NCBI RefSeq assembly: GCF_000699445.3
Contig: NC_067196.1
Coordinates: forward strand, 45,103,806-45,167,805
Length of the DNA stretch: 64,000 nucleotides
Origin: Schistosoma haematobium
Taxonomy: Eukaryota; Platyhelminthes; Trematoda; Strigeidida; Schistosomatidae
Direction of reading: 5' to 3'
Shown piece by piece: positions 62,606 through 64,000 of this stretch; the first letter of the stretch is position 1, and the number at the start of each line of letters is the position of its first letter. The notes below the pieces were generated by a model. The model had not been told where the DNA came from. It saw only the letters and a list, made by a program, of their open reading frames with translations, and searched no databases. The position numbers and the translations under genes are program-made.

Positions 62606-63263
62606 ACCAATTCAGCTCTTTGCTTGTGAACTTTAATTTCAAAGAAATGAGTATTTTAAACCACGATTAAACTCATCTCAGAGAAATTGCTTACGTTTGC
62701 CCACAACAATGGGTAAGCAATTCTTAGAAGTAATAATTTGTTGGTGACGAGCGCCTAGGTGAAGTAAGAAATATCATGTGATTCTTAGTAACGAAAGCCA
62801 CTTCCAAACAGGTCAATATAGAAGACGATGGTGATCCAGTTATAGTTATCTCCTCTGTTTTTCGAAAAACAGAAAAATATTTATTAGCGAGGATGAGATC
62901 TATTTTGGTTTGTTTTTAATTGGATTCGCTTCTTCTTATGCTTCCATTCTTCACTTACTTTTAAGAGAAATTATCAGACCAATTTGTGTGACGGACTTTT
63001 TTACACCTCACTGAACCAAGTATTTTGTAAATACTAGTTACTAAGCGATTGAACAATATGGATATTTGATACAACTAGAAGCTATTAAGTTTTTATTTTA
63101 CGGAGTAACTTGAGACTTAAATGATTACGGATTCAGGCAAACTCCAAATATGGCAGCTTTTTAAATAGAACAGGATTTCACATTATAATTTCTATGAAGA
63201 TCATTAAGCGATTTTAAATAGTGAAATATGTAAAGGAATATTTATTTTACAATGAAGTGCTGT

Positions 63264-63308
63264 AAACAACTTAATGGTGAACAAGTTGTAATAACCATTA
63301 AGTTGTTT
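63264..63308. repeat. perfect 15-bp inverted repeat in TBCE intron
   Basis: AAACAACTTAATGGT (63264-63278) and its exact reverse complement (63294-63308) separated by 15 bases. Not followed by a T run. Function unknown. Confidence 0.8.
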
Positions 63309-63763
63309 TGGAAAAGGTGTATCATTATTTATTAATGCGTATATACTTTGTTAAATAACAATTAAAACTAGTGTTTATGGAATTTATGAACGACAGGATT
63401 TAGAACTGTTAAACGTATGGAAATAAATTCAATTCTTCCATATTAGACGGTAACTGTATGCTGAAGTTTCATAAAAATATGGACAACTCGTTCACTACCT
63501 GATCATCCATTAAAAATTGTAGTCGAAACGTAACTGGGCGATAAACCGTAAAATTAACTACAGTTCTGGTAGTATATTTTTAACTATTTATGAGTAAAGT
63601 TTTCAATCCTAACCCGATTGTTTGAATATATGAGAAAAAATAATGTAGCTTAAGTCTAACCACAGTAGTTTTTTGTTCAATGCTAAAATGTTAAGTATGT
63701 AAGTAAAAACAAACCAGATAGTTTTATAATTCTAGTAGAAAAGACTCGACTAGATTAGCTTAC

Positions 63764-64000
63764 CTGACAGAGTTTTCGAAAACTGGGCATCCTGATACCA
63801 TCAAATGATCCAATTTGGACAAATGCAGTAATTGATTAACGAAATTCCAATTTGTGAATAAGTTGTTCTTTAACCCAAGAGTGTTAAGGTTTCGAAACAG
63901 ATGTGAACTATCTTTATCGTGTACATGTATTTGGCAGATGTGCTTAGAATGATCATTTAGATTTGGAATGTCTGCTATCTCGTTGTAATTTAACAACAGG
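63764..64000 (-). CDS. TBCE: tubulin-specific chaperone E, leucine-rich-repeat exon (partial, runs off window)
   Basis: TBCE is a cytosolic cofactor that binds alpha-tubulin and, with cofactors C, D and B, assembles and disassembles the tubulin heterodimer. This is the first of three exons seen here on the minus strand and continues beyond the right edge, so the CAP-Gly domain and upstream repeats are missing. The translated segment reads as leucine-rich repeats: LLLNYNEIAD, then LFRNLNTLGLKNNLFTNW, then LLHLSKLDHLMVSGCPVF. The exon ends in phase 2 at 63764 with donor GTAAGC. Its last two bases (AG) join T of the next exon to give Ser, producing ENSVSIETARQ, which matches the TBCE family at that point. 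The frame stays open to position 64000. Confidence 0.88.

Larger units (their letters stand above)
61399..63763 (-). other. penultimate TBCE intron with an LTR-like repeat and a perfect palindrome
   Basis: Bounded by GT at 63763-63762 and AG at 61400-61399, phase 2. About 61870-62605 is less AT-rich and ends in a diverged copy of the LTR-like repeat also found at 42.7 and 46.5 kb. A 15-bp perfect inverted repeat lies at 63264-63308. Small open frames here (for example 61518-61823) look random. Confidence 0.8.

Overview
The window is about 64 kb of AT-rich, gene-poor eukaryotic DNA. I read it as a trematode genome, most likely Schistosoma. The evidence is long introns and intergenic deserts, A/T-rich codon use, non-LTR retrotransposon families of the schistosome RTE-like type, and many copies of a short tRNA-like repeat ending in a hammerhead-ribozyme fold, like the Smalpha satellite/SINE of schistosomes. 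The exact species cannot be settled from the sequence alone. Layout: 0-25 kb is non-coding and repeat-littered, with four 5'-truncated RTE-like fragments (0.4-1.4, 11.3-11.9, 18.2-18.4, 19.9-20.3 kb), several hammerhead/tRNA-like repeats and microsatellites. At 25.16-27.41 kb on the + strand lies one clear intronless gene, a FoxG-type forkhead transcription factor of 749 residues. From 27.4 to 57.7 kb the sequence is again non-coding. It holds a larger RTE-like copy (33.66-36.15 kb, endonuclease plus part of the reverse transcriptase), a second non-LTR family (52.75-55.95 kb, almost full length but broken), hammerhead repeats, LTR-like repeats, a palindromic repeat and a MITE-like element. At 57.77-64.0 kb on the - strand are the last three exons of tubulin-specific chaperone E (TBCE); the gene runs off the right edge. 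Its last intron carries another decayed reverse-transcriptase fragment. Only two host genes can be supported, FoxG and TBCE, and they converge with about 30 kb of repeats between them. They show no functional link. The most interesting content is the small non-autonomous repeats. One family has a unit of about 390 bp: a tRNA-like Pol III promoter region followed by a hammerhead core. It occurs singly, as a head-to-tail dimer (6.73-7.22 kb) and repeatedly as foldback pairs. Also notable are a 144-bp element with a perfect 12-bp target-site duplication that matches the 5' region of the RTE copy, a putative LTR family with three copies, and a long imperfect hairpin at 38.0 kb.
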